The notes beneath the pieces are model-generated. The model was not told where the DNA came from, ran no database searches, and saw only the letters and a list, made by a program, of their open reading frames with translations. From positions 56,220 to 120,219 of the forward strand of contig NZ_JAKRND010000008.1 of assembly GCF_022347285.1 (NCBI RefSeq): DNA of 64,000 bases, given 5' to 3'. Positions 39,782 through 49,163 of this stretch are shown here, piece by piece. Position numbers and translations under genes: made by a program. Each line of letters opens with the position of its first letter. The first letter of the stretch is position 1. The DNA comes from Corynebacterium sp. ACRPH. Its GTDB lineage: Bacteria; Actinomycetota; Actinomycetes; Mycobacteriales; Mycobacteriaceae.

Positions 39782-40531
39782 GTGAGTAGCACTGAATATC
39801 CGCACGTGGACCGTTCCGAGATTCCGCCGGAGCTCCGTCCGAAGCACATCGCGCTGGTAATGGACGGCAACGGGCGCTGGGCTGAGGAACGCGGCATGGT
39901 CCGCACTGAGGGGCACCGCCGCGGCGAGGCTGTGCTGATGTCTTTGGTAGAGGAATGCATCGAGCTTGGGGTGGATTACCTCTCCGCCTATGCGTTCTCC
40001 ACCGAAAACTGGCGCCGTTCGGCTGATGAGGTGCGCTTTTTGATGGGCTTCAACCGCGACGTGCTGCGTCGCCAGCGCGACTACCTGAACAGCCTCGGGG
40101 TGCGGATCCGCTGGGTGGGCCGCCGCCCGCGCCTGTGGCGCACAGTGATCTCAGAGCTGGAGGCAGCCGAGGAGCTGACAAAAAACAACACGACCATGAC
40201 CTTGGGCATGTGCGTGAATTACGGTGGCCGAGCGGAGATCGCGGATGCGGCGCGCTGGATCGCCGAGGACGTGAAGGCTGGGAAGTTGAAGCCCCGGCAG
40301 GTGAACGAGAAGACGTTCGCCCGCTACCTGGACGAACCCGACATGCCGGACGTGGATCTGTTTCTGCGGCCGTCGGGCGAGAAACGAACCTCAAACTTCT
40401 TGCCCTGGCAGTCCACCTATGCGGAGATGGTGTACCAGGATGTGCTGTTCCCGGATTACACGCCGAATCACCTGCGCGCGGCGGTGCTAGAGTTTGCGAA
40501 GCGCGATAGGCGCTTTGGAGGTGTGAAGTGA
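39782..40531 (+). CDS. uppS: Isoprenyl diphosphate synthase (undecaprenyl/decaprenyl type)
   Basis: 249 residues, cis-prenyltransferase. [17 protein letters not shown] is the catalytic/diphosphate-binding region, [10 protein letters not shown] and [20 protein letters not shown] the other conserved blocks. It makes the long-chain polyprenyl carrier for peptidoglycan and arabinogalactan. By position (next to recO) it corresponds to mycobacterial Rv2361c. GTG start at 39782. The stop overlaps the next gene's start by 4 nt (GTGA). Confidence 0.95.
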   Translation: MSSTEYPHVDRSEIPPELRPKHIALVMDGNGRWAEERGMVRTEGHRRGEAVLMSLVEECIELGVDYLSAYAFSTENWRRSADEVRFLMGFNRDVLRRQRDYLNSLGVRIRWVGRRPRLWRTVISELEAAEELTKNNTTMTLGMCVNYGGRAEIADAARWIAEDVKAGKLKPRQVNEKTFARYLDEPDMPDVDLFLRPSGEKRTSNFLPWQSTYAEMVYQDVLFPDYTPNHLRAAVLEFAKRDRRFGGVK

Positions 40532-41742
40532 GCGACGTGACCGGTGCAAACGGGGCGGATGCCGCCGAGCAGCCCGAGGAGCAGGCCGGGCAGATAAGCC
40601 AGGCCGAACAGGCCGAGCAGCCACAGCCGACGAAGCGTCAGATCGCACGCTGGCAGCAGTACCTGGCCAACGAGCGCGCTGAGGGAGCCGTGTACCGCGA
40701 GCTGGCGCGCAAGAAGACCGGCGAGGAGCGCGCCATCCTGCTGGGGCTTGCGGAGGCAGAAGCGCGCCACGAGGCCTATTGGAAGAACCGCCTCGGCGAA
40801 TACGTGGGCCTGCCGCGCAAGGCAAGCCTGGATACCCGCATGAAGGCGTGGATGGCACGGCGCTTCGGTTCGGTATTCGTGCTGGCTCTGATGCAATCCT
40901 CGGAGCAGCGCAACGAATACATTTCTGATGATGACGCTGACGACCAGCTTGCGGCGGACGAGGCGATTCACGCCGAGGTCGTCCGTGGCTTGGCCGCACG
41001 CGGGCGCGCCCGCATGTCTGGGGATTTCCGCGCGGCGATCTTCGGCGCGAACGATGGCCTGGTTTCAAACCTGGCGCTGGTGCTGGGCATGGTCGGCACG
41101 GGTGGATCCTCGCACCTGGTGTTGGTCACCGGTATCGCTGGCCTACTGGCCGGCGCGCTGTCGATGGCCGCGGGCGAGTACGTGTCCGTGACCTCGCAGA
41201 AGGAGCTGCTGGGCGCGAACGCCCCGGACCCGAACGCCAGCCGTTCGCTGCCGAACCTGGACGTGAACCAGAACGAGCTGGCGCTGGTGTACCGCGCCCG
41301 CGGCATGAGCGAACAGGAGGCCGCCGACCGTGCCCGCCGCGTTTTCGATTCGATCATCGAGACGAACCAGCCGGTGGGGGAGCAGGCCTTCGATGCAGAG
41401 AAGGTCGGTACCGTTTCCGCGCAGGGCGCCGGGGAGAGCATGGTGGAGCACGCGGCTCCCGAACACGAGGATGGCGGCTCCGGCTTGTCCGCTGCGGTCT
41501 CCAGCTTCTTCTGCTTCGCGGTCGGCGCTCTGATCCCGGTGCTGCCGTATATCTTCGGCCTCTCCGGTTCCACCGCGGCGATTGTCTCATGCGTGATGGT
41601 GGGGTTGGCCTTGATGTTTACCGGCTCTGTGGTGGGCTTGTTGTCTGGCGTGGAGCCGGGGCGACGCGCCTTGCGTCAATTGCTCATTGGTTTCGGCGCC
41701 GCCGGGGCGACGTACCTGCTCGGCTCGTTGTTCAACGTTTAG
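40528..41742 (+). CDS. Ferritin-like/VIT1 fusion metal transporter
   Basis: 404 residues. Residues about 35-160 form a helical ferritin/rubrerythrin-like domain with acid and His ligands ([30 protein letters not shown]). Residues 165-404 are a VIT1/CCC1 domain ([36 protein letters not shown], and C-terminal helices). Such fusions (MbfA type) sense or oxidise iron and pump Fe/Mn out. It begins with GTG inside the uppS stop, with GGAGG upstream, so it is translationally coupled, and faces the zinc regulator zur. Confidence 0.88.
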   Translation: MSDVTGANGADAAEQPEEQAGQISQAEQAEQPQPTKRQIARWQQYLANERAEGAVYRELARKKTGEERAILLGLAEAEARHEAYWKNRLGEYVGLPRKASLDTRMKAWMARRFGSVFVLALMQSSEQRNEYISDDDADDQLAADEAIHAEVVRGLAARGRARMSGDFRAAIFGANDGLVSNLALVLGMVGTGGSSHLVLVTGIAGLLAGALSMAAGEYVSVTSQKELLGANAPDPNASRSLPNLDVNQNELALVYRARGMSEQEAADRARRVFDSIIETNQPVGEQAFDAEKVGTVSAQGAGESMVEHAAPEHEDGGSGLSAAVSSFFCFAVGALIPVLPYIFGLSGSTAAIVSCVMVGLALMFTGSVVGLLSGVEPGRRALRQLLIGFGAAGATYLLGSLFNV

Positions 41743-41777
41743 TTCTAGATCTGAGCCCGCGGCTAGCTGGCTGCTGG

Positions 41778-42209
41778 CTAGCTAGCGGACTTCTTCTGGC
41801 AGTCCCCGCACAGGCCGAAGATCTCGGCGGTGTGGCCGGACTTTTCGTAGCCGAACTTCTTGGCGGTCTCTGCGGCCCAGTCTTCGACGGGGCCGCCGTC
41901 GATCTCCACGGTCCGGCGACAGGAGGTGCACACAAGGTGATGGTGGTGATCGTCGGTGGCACAGGCACGGTAGAGGGTCTCGCCGGTATCGTCGTAGAGC
42001 GTATCGATCGCGCCGGCTTCCGCCATCTGCTGCAGCGTTCGGTACACGGTGGTCAGGCCGACCTTGTGGTCCTGAGCTACGAGCTTCTGGTGGATGTCCT
42101 GGGCACTGCAAAACGTGGTGAGCCCTTCCAGTAGCTCCGCCACAGCGCGTCGTTGGCGGGTGTTGCGCTGGCCGATCTTGGGAATTTTGTTGGTAGCTGG
42201 GGTGCTCAC
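41778..42209 (-). CDS. zur: Fur-family zinc uptake regulator
   Basis: 143 residues. A winged-helix DNA-binding domain (RNTRQRRAVAELLEG, VGLTTVYRTLQQMAEAG) and a metal domain: HHHHLVCTSCRRTVE and FGLCGDCQKK supply the structural zinc cysteines, with DDHHHH as sensory ligands. The location between uppS and glyS identifies the corynebacterial Zur (FurB) rather than the iron regulator. Start GTG at 42209 with AAGGAG 10 nt upstream. The ArsR partner found next to zur in some species is absent here. Confidence 0.88.
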   Translation of the reverse strand: MSTPATNKIPKIGQRNTRQRRAVAELLEGLTTFCSAQDIHQKLVAQDHKVGLTTVYRTLQQMAEAGAIDTLYDDTGETLYRACATDDHHHHLVCTSCRRTVEIDGGPVEDWAAETAKKFGYEKSGHTAEIFGLCGDCQKKSAS

Positions 42210-42465
42210 GGTGAGCTTGCTCCTTGTGCTCTAAAAGTGCTTTGAATGTGCTTCAAACGTGCGCTGTGTGGCTAACTAATATTGCTTCTGCAGCAGTCAA
42301 CCTGCGGTAACTACTCACATTAGGGATCTTGCCGCCAATTTTCAATAAGCTTTCGATAAGTCGGTTCAGAACGCTATGCAAGCGGTGTGGAGGCCACCCG
42401 ACCCAAGCCTCAAGCGCAACGCTGGCGGGCCAGAAAATTTGCCCAAACTAATGTGCTCCGGACGC
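42210..42465. other. zur upstream region
   Basis: About 250 bp with no plausible gene. AT-rich patches (ATTTTCAATAAGCTTTCGATAA) may hold the zur promoter on the minus strand. No complete Zur-box dyad was recognised. Confidence 0.35.
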
Positions 42466-42495
42466 TTGACTTTCTAGAAACCCCCGGGCTAGATT
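42466..42495 (+). promoter_or_regulatory. Promoter of the 6C small RNA
   Basis: TTGACT (42466-42471) and TAGATT (42490-42495) with an 18-bp spacer form the best sigma-A-type promoter in the window. The start would be near 42502. Confidence 0.75.
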
Positions 42496-42501
42496 TAAGG
42501 C

Positions 42502-42634
42502 AGTTCCCTTGGGAGCGTGCGTAATCCCCCCCTTCGCAGCTTCCAGCTAAAGGGAACAGGCCCCATTCTCTTTATGAGGAAAGCGCGGCCGGAACCCGCG
42601 GTATTTACCCCCCCCTAACCGCGGGTTCTTTTTT
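42502..42634 (+). ncRNA. 6C small RNA
   Basis: A structured RNA with the two hallmark C-rich loops of the actinobacterial 6C RNA. The 5' part pairs GTTCCCTT (42503-42510) with AAAGGGAAC (42550-42558) and presents a 7-C run (42526-42532). The 3' hairpin is a perfect 11-bp stem GAACCCGCGGT (42592-42602)/ACCGCGGGTTC (42618-42628) with an 8-C run in its loop (42608-42615), followed by six Ts, so it also serves as terminator. 6C RNA regulates by pairing its C loops to G-rich ribosome sites and is linked to stress and growth control. I am confident in the family; the 5' end is inferred from the promoter. Confidence 0.88.
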
Positions 42635-42738
42635 ATCTTCACCCATTTTTAATGACGCCCCTTCGGCCGCCCGCAGCGGTGATCGCAGCGACATGCCAGG
42701 CGCCCCACCCCGACAGTGGGCTTTCACCTTGAACGGGT

Positions 42739-42744
42739 TAGAAT
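42739..42744 (+). promoter_or_regulatory. Likely -10 box of glyS
   Basis: TAGAAT preceded by TTGAACGGGT; it gives a leader of about 70 nt before the ATG at 42818. No T-box-like structure was found in this leader. Confidence 0.5.
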
Positions 42745-42817
42745 GTTGGGCACAATAGCTGGAAAGCGAAACCTGCATTTCTTGCACGAACACCTCGACC
42801 AAGGAGACACGCCAACC

Positions 42818-44197
42818 ATGGCAAGCACCATTGATTCCGTCGTCAACCTAGCCAAGCGCAGGGGGCTGGTGTATCCCTGCGGCGAGATCTACGGTGGCAC
42901 CCGCTCTGCCTGGGATTACGGCCCGCTGGGTGTGGAGCTGAAGGAGAACATCAAGCGCCAGTGGTGGCGCCACATGGTTACTTCCCGCCGCGACGTCGTC
43001 GGCCTGGATTCCTCCGTGATCCTGCCGAAGCGTGTCTGGGAGGTCTCCGGCCACGTTGAGGTGTTCACGGATCCGCTGGTTGAGTCCCTGCACACTCACA
43101 AGCGTTACCGTGCCGACCACCTGCTGGAGGCTTACGAGGAGAAGCACGGCCACCCGCCGGCAAACGGCCTGGCCGACATCAACGATCCGGAGACCGGCCA
43201 GCCGGGCGCCTGGACCGAGCCGAAGGCTTTCTCCGGTCTGCTGAAGACCTTCCTGGGTCCGGTGGATGACAAGGAGGGTCTGCACTACCTGCGCCCGGAG
43301 ACCGCGCAGGGTATCTTCACGAACTTCAAGAACGTGATGACTACCTCCCGCCAGAAGCCGCCGTTCGGTATCGCGCAGGTTGGTAAGTCCTTCCGCAACG
43401 AGATCACCCCGGGTAACTTCATCTTCCGCACCCGCGAGTTCGAGCAGATGGAGATGGAGTTCTTCGTCAAGCCGGGCGAGGACGAAGAGTGGCACCAGTA
43501 CTGGATCGATGATCGCCACCAGTGGTACATCGACCTGGGTATTAACCCCGATAACCTGCGCCTTTACGAGCACCCGAAGGAGAAGCTGTCCCACTACTCC
43601 AAGCGCACCGTGGACGTGGAGTACGCCTTCCACTTCAACGGCTCCAAATGGGGCGAGCTCGAGGGCGTGGCCAACCGCACCGACTACGACCTGCGCGTTC
43701 ACTCCGAGGGCTCGGGCGAGGACCTCAGCTACTACGACCAGGCTGCGGACGAGCGTTGGATCCCGTACACCATCGAGCCCGCCGCCGGTCTTGGTCGTGC
43801 GATGATGGCCTTCCTTGTTGACGCCTACACGGAAGAAGAAGTACCGAATGCGAAGGGTGGCACGGACACCCGCACGGTGCTGAAGCTGGACCGCCGTCTG
43901 TCTCCGGTCAAGATCGCAGTTCTGCCGCTGTCCAAGAAGGAGACGCTGACGCCGACCGCGGAGAAGATCGCCGACCAGCTGCGCGGCTTCTGGAACGTGG
44001 ACTACGACACCTCCGGCGCTATCGGCCGCCGCTACCGTCGCCAGGATGAGATCGGCACGCCGTTCTGCGTCACCGTCGACTTCGACACCCTCGAGGACAA
44101 CGCCGTGACTGTGCGCGAGCGCGACACGATGGAGCAGGAGCGCATCAAGATCGAGGATCTGCAGAGCTACTTCGCTGAGCGACTGGCGGGCTGCTAA
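42818..44197 (+). CDS. glyS: Glycyl-tRNA synthetase (alpha2 type)
   Basis: 459 residues, class II synthetase of the single-chain dimeric type. [21 protein letters not shown] is the N-terminal GlyRS signature, [39 protein letters not shown] (motif 2) and [20 protein letters not shown] (motif 3) follow, with an anticodon-binding domain at the C-terminus. ATG at 42818 with AAGGAG upstream; the frame is open to 42716 but that part is leader. Confidence 0.97.
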   Translation: MASTIDSVVNLAKRRGLVYPCGEIYGGTRSAWDYGPLGVELKENIKRQWWRHMVTSRRDVVGLDSSVILPKRVWEVSGHVEVFTDPLVESLHTHKRYRADHLLEAYEEKHGHPPANGLADINDPETGQPGAWTEPKAFSGLLKTFLGPVDDKEGLHYLRPETAQGIFTNFKNVMTTSRQKPPFGIAQVGKSFRNEITPGNFIFRTREFEQMEMEFFVKPGEDEEWHQYWIDDRHQWYIDLGINPDNLRLYEHPKEKLSHYSKRTVDVEYAFHFNGSKWGELEGVANRTDYDLRVHSEGSGEDLSYYDQAADERWIPYTIEPAAGLGRAMMAFLVDAYTEEEVPNAKGGTDTRTVLKLDRRLSPVKIAVLPLSKKETLTPTAEKIADQLRGFWNVDYDTSGAIGRRYRRQDEIGTPFCVTVDFDTLEDNAVTVRERDTMEQERIKIEDLQSYFAERLAGC

Positions 44198-44199
44198 GT

Positions 44200-44823
44200 A
44201 TGTCGAGTGACATTCGCTGGGGCCTGCCGAGTGACGGGCACACGTTCCCCATCTACGAAGGTCCCAGCAATGACCTTGTGAAGGTGGCGGAGTTCGCCGA
44301 CGAGCGCGGCGTCACCAACATCCGCTTCGGCGGCGACACGTGGCAGCTGCACGGCCCCGACGGCACCAACGCCAGTAGTGGCGCCTCGGCTGCCGACGAT
44401 GCCGCTGACGGTGAGTCGCGCGGCGGTGGCGTCACAAAGAATGGCTGCACTGCCTCGGCGACGACCCAGACGGGCACCTGGACGGTGACCGGCAACGGCA
44501 AGAGCTTCGGCAAGTCGGACCGTTACGAGGTACAGGCCGACCGGCACCACGTGACGATCATCGCGGAGACCAAGAAGAACTTCGTGCTGGACATCGACGG
44601 CGAGAAGGTGGGGCAGTTCACCAGCGAGAACCGCGGCCTGCGGAACCTGCACGTCGAGTTCGAAGGCGCGGGGGAGAAGCTGCCGATCGACGTGCGCGTG
44701 TTCATTTCCTGGGCGGCGCGGCTGTGCATGGAGACGCGGATGATCAGCTCTTCGTGGGCGATCACCATCGCGCTGCTGCTGTGCATCCCGATCGTGGTGC
44801 TCTACTGGATTGGGTTTATCTAA
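44200..44823 (+). CDS. Hypothetical membrane-anchored protein coupled to glyS
   Basis: 207 residues, starting 2 bp after the glyS stop, so probably translated by coupling. Residues 1-170 are a soluble beta-rich domain (TGTWTVTGNGKSFGKSDRYEVQ..., KKNFVLDIDGEKVGQF) interrupted by a low-complexity Ala/Ser/Gly/Asp loop. One C-terminal helix (about 183-205, WAITIALLLCIPIVVLYWIGF) anchors it. The soluble part resembles scramblase/LURP-type beta domains only in texture; no family is claimed. It carries a motif copy at 44428-44442. Confidence 0.6.
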   Translation: MSSDIRWGLPSDGHTFPIYEGPSNDLVKVAEFADERGVTNIRFGGDTWQLHGPDGTNASSGASAADDAADGESRGGGVTKNGCTASATTQTGTWTVTGNGKSFGKSDRYEVQADRHHVTIIAETKKNFVLDIDGEKVGQFTSENRGLRNLHVEFEGAGEKLPIDVRVFISWAARLCMETRMISSSWAITIALLLCIPIVVLYWIGFI

Positions 44824-44878
44824 AACGCCGGATTGGGGTTGGTAGGTAGCTGGGTTTGGATCGGTCGAAACCGTCTGT

Positions 44879-44923
44879 CGAGGGTTTGACCAAACTAAAT
44901 AGGTAGCAAGAGTTCAACCCTCG
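44879..44923 (+). promoter_or_regulatory. Dyad upstream of the phosphate transporter
   Basis: CGAGGGTT (44879-44886) and AACCCTCG (44916-44923) are perfect inverted arms around a 29-nt AT-richer spacer, upstream of a TTATTATTAAAG stretch that may hold the promoter. Possible operator or hairpin; no regulator assigned. Confidence 0.3.
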
Positions 44924-45012
44924 TTAACCTCTTGTTTATTATTAAAGCCCGTTCTTTTTACCTCCATCGGACAAGGTGTTTCTGTCTGACATCTTGATGT
45001 TTTGGAGGAATC

Positions 45013-46638
45013 TTGTCGACGACAACCGAAACGGCCGCGCCATTGTCGGCCACGGGCATCACCCCAGTGCCCGAGAACGAGAATAATACCTGGTGGCACC
45101 TGTTCTTCGGTGGCCTTATGGCCATCACCCTGGTGACCTTCAGCCTGTGGGCGCACGACTACGTTGGCGACGACGCCAGCTTGATCGTGCTGCTGACCAC
45201 CATCATCTTCGCCGTGTTCATGGCGTTCAACATCGGTGGTAATGACGTCGCGAACTCCTTCGGTACTTCCGTGGGTGCGGGCACGCTGAGCATGAAGCAG
45301 GCCCTGGTCGTGGCCGCCATCTTCGAGGTCTCCGGTGCTGTGCTGGCCGGTGGTGAGGTTACGGATACGGTACGTTCCGGCATTGTTGACCTGGGCGCTA
45401 TTGACCACCTCGACCCGATGGACTTCGCCTACATCATGATGGCCTCCCTGCTGGGTGCGGCTGTGTGGCTGCTGTTGGCGACCCGCATGGGTTGGCCGGT
45501 GTCCACCACCCACTCCATTGTTGGCGGTATCGTCGGTGCGGCTCTGACCGTTGGCTTCATTACCGGCAGCGGTGGCTGGTCTATGGTCCAGTGGAGCGAA
45601 GTTGGCATGATCGCCATCTCCTGGGTTCTGTCCCCGGCTTTGGGCGGAGTAGTTGCCTACCTTCTGTATGGCTCGATTAAGCGCGGCATTCTGGTCTACA
45701 ACGAGCAGGCGGATCAGCGCCTCGAAGAGATCAAGAAGGAAAAGAAGGAGCTGAACATTCAGCACAAGATCGCCTTCGGCAAGCTCAGCGAGGAAGAGCA
45801 GCTGGCTCTGACCGATTCGATGATCCGTGACTCGACCACGATGCGCGAGCACGGCTATACCGAGGAGGACCTGGAGTCCGACTACTACAAGAAGCTGCAC
45901 CGCATCAATAGGTCCATCGACGAGGTTGAGGCGCACCACGCCCTGGATACCTGGGTGCCGCTGCTGGCTGCTGGTGGTTCCATCATCATCTCCGCGATGA
46001 TGTTGTTCAAGGGTCTGAAGAACTTGAACCTGGAGCTGTCCAGCCTGGGCAACTTCCTGATCATGGGCATGATTGCAGCTGTCGTCTGGATGGCTGTCTA
46101 CATCTTCTCCCGCACTCTGAAGAAGCAGGCTCTGAGCCGTTCGACCTTCCTGCTGTTCAGCTGGCTGCAGGTGTTCACGGCATCCGCCTTCGCATTCAGC
46201 CACGGCTCCAACGACATCGCTAACGCGCTTGGACCGTTCGTTGCAGTGCTGGATGTGTTGAAGACGAACTCCATCTCTGAGGAATCCGCCGTGGCCCTGC
46301 CGGTCATGGTTGCCATGGGTGTTGCCTTGATTGCTGGCCTGTGGTTCATTGGCCGCTTCGTTATCCGCACCGTTGGCTCCGGCCTGACCAAGATGCACCC
46401 GGCCTCTGGCTTCGCTGCAGAGCTGTCCGCAGCTGCCGTGGTTATGGGAGCGTCCGTACTGGGTCTGCCGGTTTCCTCCACCCACATTCTGATCGGTGCT
46501 GTTCTGGGCGTTGGCCTGGTTAACAAGGATGCAAACTGGGGTCTGATGAAGCCCATCGCCCTGGCTTGGGTTATCACCCTCCCGGCCGCCGCGATCATCT
46601 CCAGTGGTACGGTCGCTATCCTGCGCGTGATCTTCTAA
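45013..46638 (+). CDS. pit: Inorganic phosphate transporter (PiT family)
   Basis: 541 residues with two PiT repeats: [25 protein letters not shown] near the N-terminus and [18 protein letters not shown] in the second half, each holding the G-x-N-D-x-A-N signature. About 10-12 helices with a central charged cytoplasmic loop ([16 protein letters not shown]). It imports metal-phosphate complexes with protons or sodium. TTG start at 45013 with GGAGG 4 nt upstream. It is followed by a terminator at 46771. Confidence 0.93.
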   Translation: MSTTTETAAPLSATGITPVPENENNTWWHLFFGGLMAITLVTFSLWAHDYVGDDASLIVLLTTIIFAVFMAFNIGGNDVANSFGTSVGAGTLSMKQALVVAAIFEVSGAVLAGGEVTDTVRSGIVDLGAIDHLDPMDFAYIMMASLLGAAVWLLLATRMGWPVSTTHSIVGGIVGAALTVGFITGSGGWSMVQWSEVGMIAISWVLSPALGGVVAYLLYGSIKRGILVYNEQADQRLEEIKKEKKELNIQHKIAFGKLSEEEQLALTDSMIRDSTTMREHGYTEEDLESDYYKKLHRINRSIDEVEAHHALDTWVPLLAAGGSIIISAMMLFKGLKNLNLELSSLGNFLIMGMIAAVVWMAVYIFSRTLKKQALSRSTFLLFSWLQVFTASAFAFSHGSNDIANALGPFVAVLDVLKTNSISEESAVALPVMVAMGVALIAGLWFIGRFVIRTVGSGLTKMHPASGFAAELSAAAVVMGASVLGLPVSSTHILIGAVLGVGLVNKDANWGLMKPIALAWVITLPAAAIISSGTVAILRVIF

Positions 46639-46770
46639 AGCAAACTGCTTGCCGCTGGCTTAGCCCGGCTGGCTGACTCGGCTCGGCCTGGCTGAAGTTG
46701 CTGGCCCGTCCCGACTGGCTGGCGCGTTACTGCAGGCCCGGATGGCTGACCCGGCATTGCTGACTTAAGG
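46639..46770. repeat. Degenerate GGCTGGC-rich intergenic stretch
   Basis: Several imperfect copies of CTGGCTGAC/CGGCTGGCT between pit and its terminator. Non-coding; probably slippage-prone. Confidence 0.5.
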
Positions 46771-46797
46771 CGCTCGCCCCTCTGGGCGGGCGTTTTT
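46771..46797 (+). terminator. pit terminator
   Basis: CGCTCGCCC (46771-46779), loop CTCT, GGGCGGGCG (46784-46792, one G-U pair), then TTTTT. Confidence 0.85.
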
Positions 46798-46901
46798 GCT
46801 GCCCGGAGAATGTGGGGGCGCCAGAATGTGGGGGCGCCTGCTCGAGTCGATCCGAGGTTTGGATCCTCTGTCCTGGTGGATCTGAAGGGTGGTGCTAGGC
46901 G

Positions 46902-47029
46902 TAAATGTCGTTAAAGTGGGAATCTGTAAAATTGAATCCGGCTTATAATTTTTCAGCAACTCGCTGACCTGCGGTTTTACATATGTGGAAATGGGTGCCA
47001 GCAACGGATTCCCACTTTAACGACATTTA
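46902..47029. mobile_element. 128-bp MITE-like element with 23-bp terminal inverted repeats
   Basis: Positions 46902-46924 are the exact reverse complement of 47007-47029 (23 bp, core GTCGTTAAAGTGGGAATC). The 82-bp interior is AT-rich compared with the surroundings and has a second nested inverted pair, TGTAAAA (46925-46931) and TTTTACA (46975-46981). GCG flanks both ends (46899-46901 and 47030-47032), a possible 3-bp target duplication. No credible ORF lies inside. The layout suits a non-autonomous transposable element; a large RNA hairpin or regulatory dyad is the alternative. Only one copy is in the window. Confidence 0.55.
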
Positions 47030-47136
47030 GCGGAATCCGAGGGCACAAAAGCCCCGGCTGGAAGCTGGAGGAGCCCCAGCCAGCCGATCGGCCCGGCCCT
47101 AGCTAGAAGTTGGAGCTAGCTAGTAGTCAGCAGTAG

Positions 47137-49125
47137 CTAGAAGCTGGAGGAGCCGCTGCCGCCGAAGCCCCCGCCTCCACCGCCGAAGCCCCCACCAAAG
47201 CCGCCGCCGAAGCCGCCACCAAAGCCACCGTTGCCGCTCAGCAGCGAACCCAGCACCATGCCCGTCACAAAGTTGCCGCTGCCGCCGCTACCGCCGAACC
47301 CGCCGTAGCCGCTGTTGCGTCGGTTGAAGTCATCAATGTCCTTGCGCGCCTGCGAAGTGGCCTGCTGCGCCAGCTGGCTAGCTCGCTGGGCCGCCCGCAG
47401 CGCTCGCTTCGGATCCTCCGTCCGCAGCTGCGCAGTCTCATCCAACGCAGCCCGCGCCGCCTGCGCCGCCGTGCGCGTATCCACGCCGATGATCCGCCGG
47501 CGGTTCCTGATCAGGTCCTCCACGGCCTCCAACCGCTGGGCGGCATCCATGGCCGTCCGGTCCACCATGTCCACGGTGCGGGCAAAGTCGCTGGCCTTGC
47601 CACGCGCCTCGTCCAGCTGAATATCCAGAACACCGTCGGCCTCCAGCAGCTGGGAGTAGCTACCCAGTGGATCCGAAGAACCTTCCTCCCGTGCCTTCTT
47701 CAGCGCCTCGCGGGCCTGCTCCACGGCCTTGTACAAAGCCGCACGGTCCAGGTCTGCGCCGGACTTATCCAGCTGCCCGGCCTCCGAAATTTCCTCTTCC
47801 ACTTCGGTGATCAGCGCAGGCAAGTTGGATTGTGCCGACCGCAGATGCTCTTCCGCACGCTCCACGGCCAGCAGCTGCGAATCCGCCTGCTGGAGTGCCA
47901 TGCGCGCGGCACCAAGTGCGTCGATCAGCCCGCCCTGCTGCCCGGCCGGCTTGTCCAGCAGCCCACGAGCGGAGTCCAGCGCCTTCTCAGCCTCCGCCAG
48001 CTCGTCCTCGGCCACGTCCGGGTTGTGGCGCACGGATTCCAGCAGCGCCGGGTCCACGCGCGTGATGGCGTCGCTGAGGATCTCCCGCGCATTCGGAATG
48101 CGGTTGTGCAGGCTGATGCTGGTCTGGCGGAGCTTCTCCACCAGCTGGGGCGCATCCATCAGCTTCTGGCGCAGCTCGGCAAAGCGCGCGGCCTGCCCGT
48201 CCAGGTTGTCGTCTGCCTGTCCGCAGGTAGATACGATCTCGATCAGTAGGTCGCGCTGCTCCGGTTCGGTTGTCACCAGCCCGGAGCGTAGCCGCTCGTT
48301 CATGCTATAAGCCTTGTTCAGCGTCGAGCGGCTGTGCTGCAGCGCCTTAGCCAGGTCGCGGGTGCGTTCCTCGCCGAACTCTCCGCGCGCGACGGCCAGC
48401 TCTTCGTCGCCCTTACGGATGGATTCATCGGTACTGTGCAGTTCCTCATCCGCCAGCTCGCGCAGCACCTCAGTAGGCTGCTCGTACAGGTCGTCGATGT
48501 TGCCCGGGTCGATTTCGCGGGCGGTCTCCAGCTGCTGCGCGTGCGTCTTCTTCCTATTGCGGCGGGACCACACAACGGCACCGGCCCCCGCGCCGACCAC
48601 TCCGACGGCTCCGGCGCCCATCCACACCTTCGACGCCGTGGAGGTCTTGCCCGCCAGCTTGTCCGCCGCCGCCTGTGCGCCCCCGGCCCAGTCGTCGTCG
48701 GCGAAGTGGTCTTGCGCCGCGTCCTGCAGCTTCTCCGCCTCGCTCGTCTTTACCTTGTCCCCGGCGGCGTAGCCAATCTGCCGCGTTTCGGTGGCCACTG
48801 CCAGCACGATCACGTTGTCGGTGCCGTCCTGTTCCCGCAGCTGCTCGGCCATGGTCGTAATGTCGCCTGGTGCGGTCGGGACGAAGACGATGTAGAGCTT
48901 CTTGCCGGATTCTTTGGTTGCTTCTTTTAATGACGCCGTAATGTCCGCTTTTTCCTGTTCAGACAACACCCCGGACTCGTCAACGAGCTGGGAGGTCAGC
49001 TGTACCTCGCTGGTGGCGGTGGCGGCTGGGGCCGAGGGGGCGTCAATAAGAAAAGAGCCAAATCCGAGTACGGCGCCGGCGGCTAGGATTGCCAGGAAGC
49101 GAGTGGTGGAAAAAGTCGGTTTCAT
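47137..49125 (-). CDS. TPM-domain secreted/membrane protein with coiled coil and Gly/Phe-rich tail
   Basis: About 662 residues. A signal-like N-terminus (FLAILAAGAVLGFGSFLI, then APSAPAA) is followed by a TPM domain (about 40-160; LVDESGVLSEQEKADITASL, TRQIGYAAGDKV), one transmembrane helix (about 170-190, MGAGAVGVVGAGAGAVVW) and about 380 residues of helical coiled coil. It ends with a Gly/Phe/Ser tail of repeated GGGFGGGFGG. TPM proteins occur in membrane-associated stress or repair complexes. The start is ATG at 49125 with AAGGTG upstream. Two copies of the dispersed motif lie in the first 70 codons. Confidence 0.8.
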   Translation of the reverse strand: MKPTFSTTRFLAILAAGAVLGFGSFLIDAPSAPAATATSEVQLTSQLVDESGVLSEQEKADITASLKEATKESGKKLYIVFVPTAPGDITTMAEQLREQDGTDNVIVLAVATETRQIGYAAGDKVKTSEAEKLQDAAQDHFADDDWAGGAQAAADKLAGKTSTASKVWMGAGAVGVVGAGAGAVVWSRRNRKKTHAQQLETAREIDPGNIDDLYEQPTEVLRELADEELHSTDESIRKGDEELAVARGEFGEERTRDLAKALQHSRSTLNKAYSMNERLRSGLVTTEPEQRDLLIEIVSTCGQADDNLDGQAARFAELRQKLMDAPQLVEKLRQTSISLHNRIPNAREILSDAITRVDPALLESVRHNPDVAEDELAEAEKALDSARGLLDKPAGQQGGLIDALGAARMALQQADSQLLAVERAEEHLRSAQSNLPALITEVEEEISEAGQLDKSGADLDRAALYKAVEQAREALKKAREEGSSDPLGSYSQLLEADGVLDIQLDEARGKASDFARTVDMVDRTAMDAAQRLEAVEDLIRNRRRIIGVDTRTAAQAARAALDETAQLRTEDPKRALRAAQRASQLAQQATSQARKDIDDFNRRNSGYGGFGGSGGSGNFVTGMVLGSLLSGNGGFGGGFGGGFGGGFGGGGGGFGGSGSSSF
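48922..48937 (-). repeat. Copy of the dispersed motif (TPM gene, copy 1)
   Basis: In the gene's sense, GGCGTCATTAAAAGAA, written with TCA TTA AAA codons that are rare in this GC-rich gene. Confidence 0.5.
49039..49054 (+). repeat. Copy of the dispersed motif (TPM gene, copy 2)
   Basis: GGCGTCAATAAGAAAA on the plus strand, antisense to the gene and in the opposite orientation to the copy at 48922-48937. The encoded residues are S-F-L-I-D-A from TCT TTT CTT ATT codons. Confidence 0.5.
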
Positions 49126-49163
49126 ACAGCCCACCTTAACGAAAAATACAGGGGAAACCGCGT

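Noticed and set aside
42635..42817. T-box riboswitch upstream of glyS
   Set aside because: No T-box sequence, specifier hairpin or terminator/antiterminator pair is visible between the 6C RNA terminator and glyS.
46765..47004. 79-codon minus-strand ORF across the inverted-repeat element
   Set aside because: It runs through the pit terminator and the element, has no ribosome site and no coding bias.
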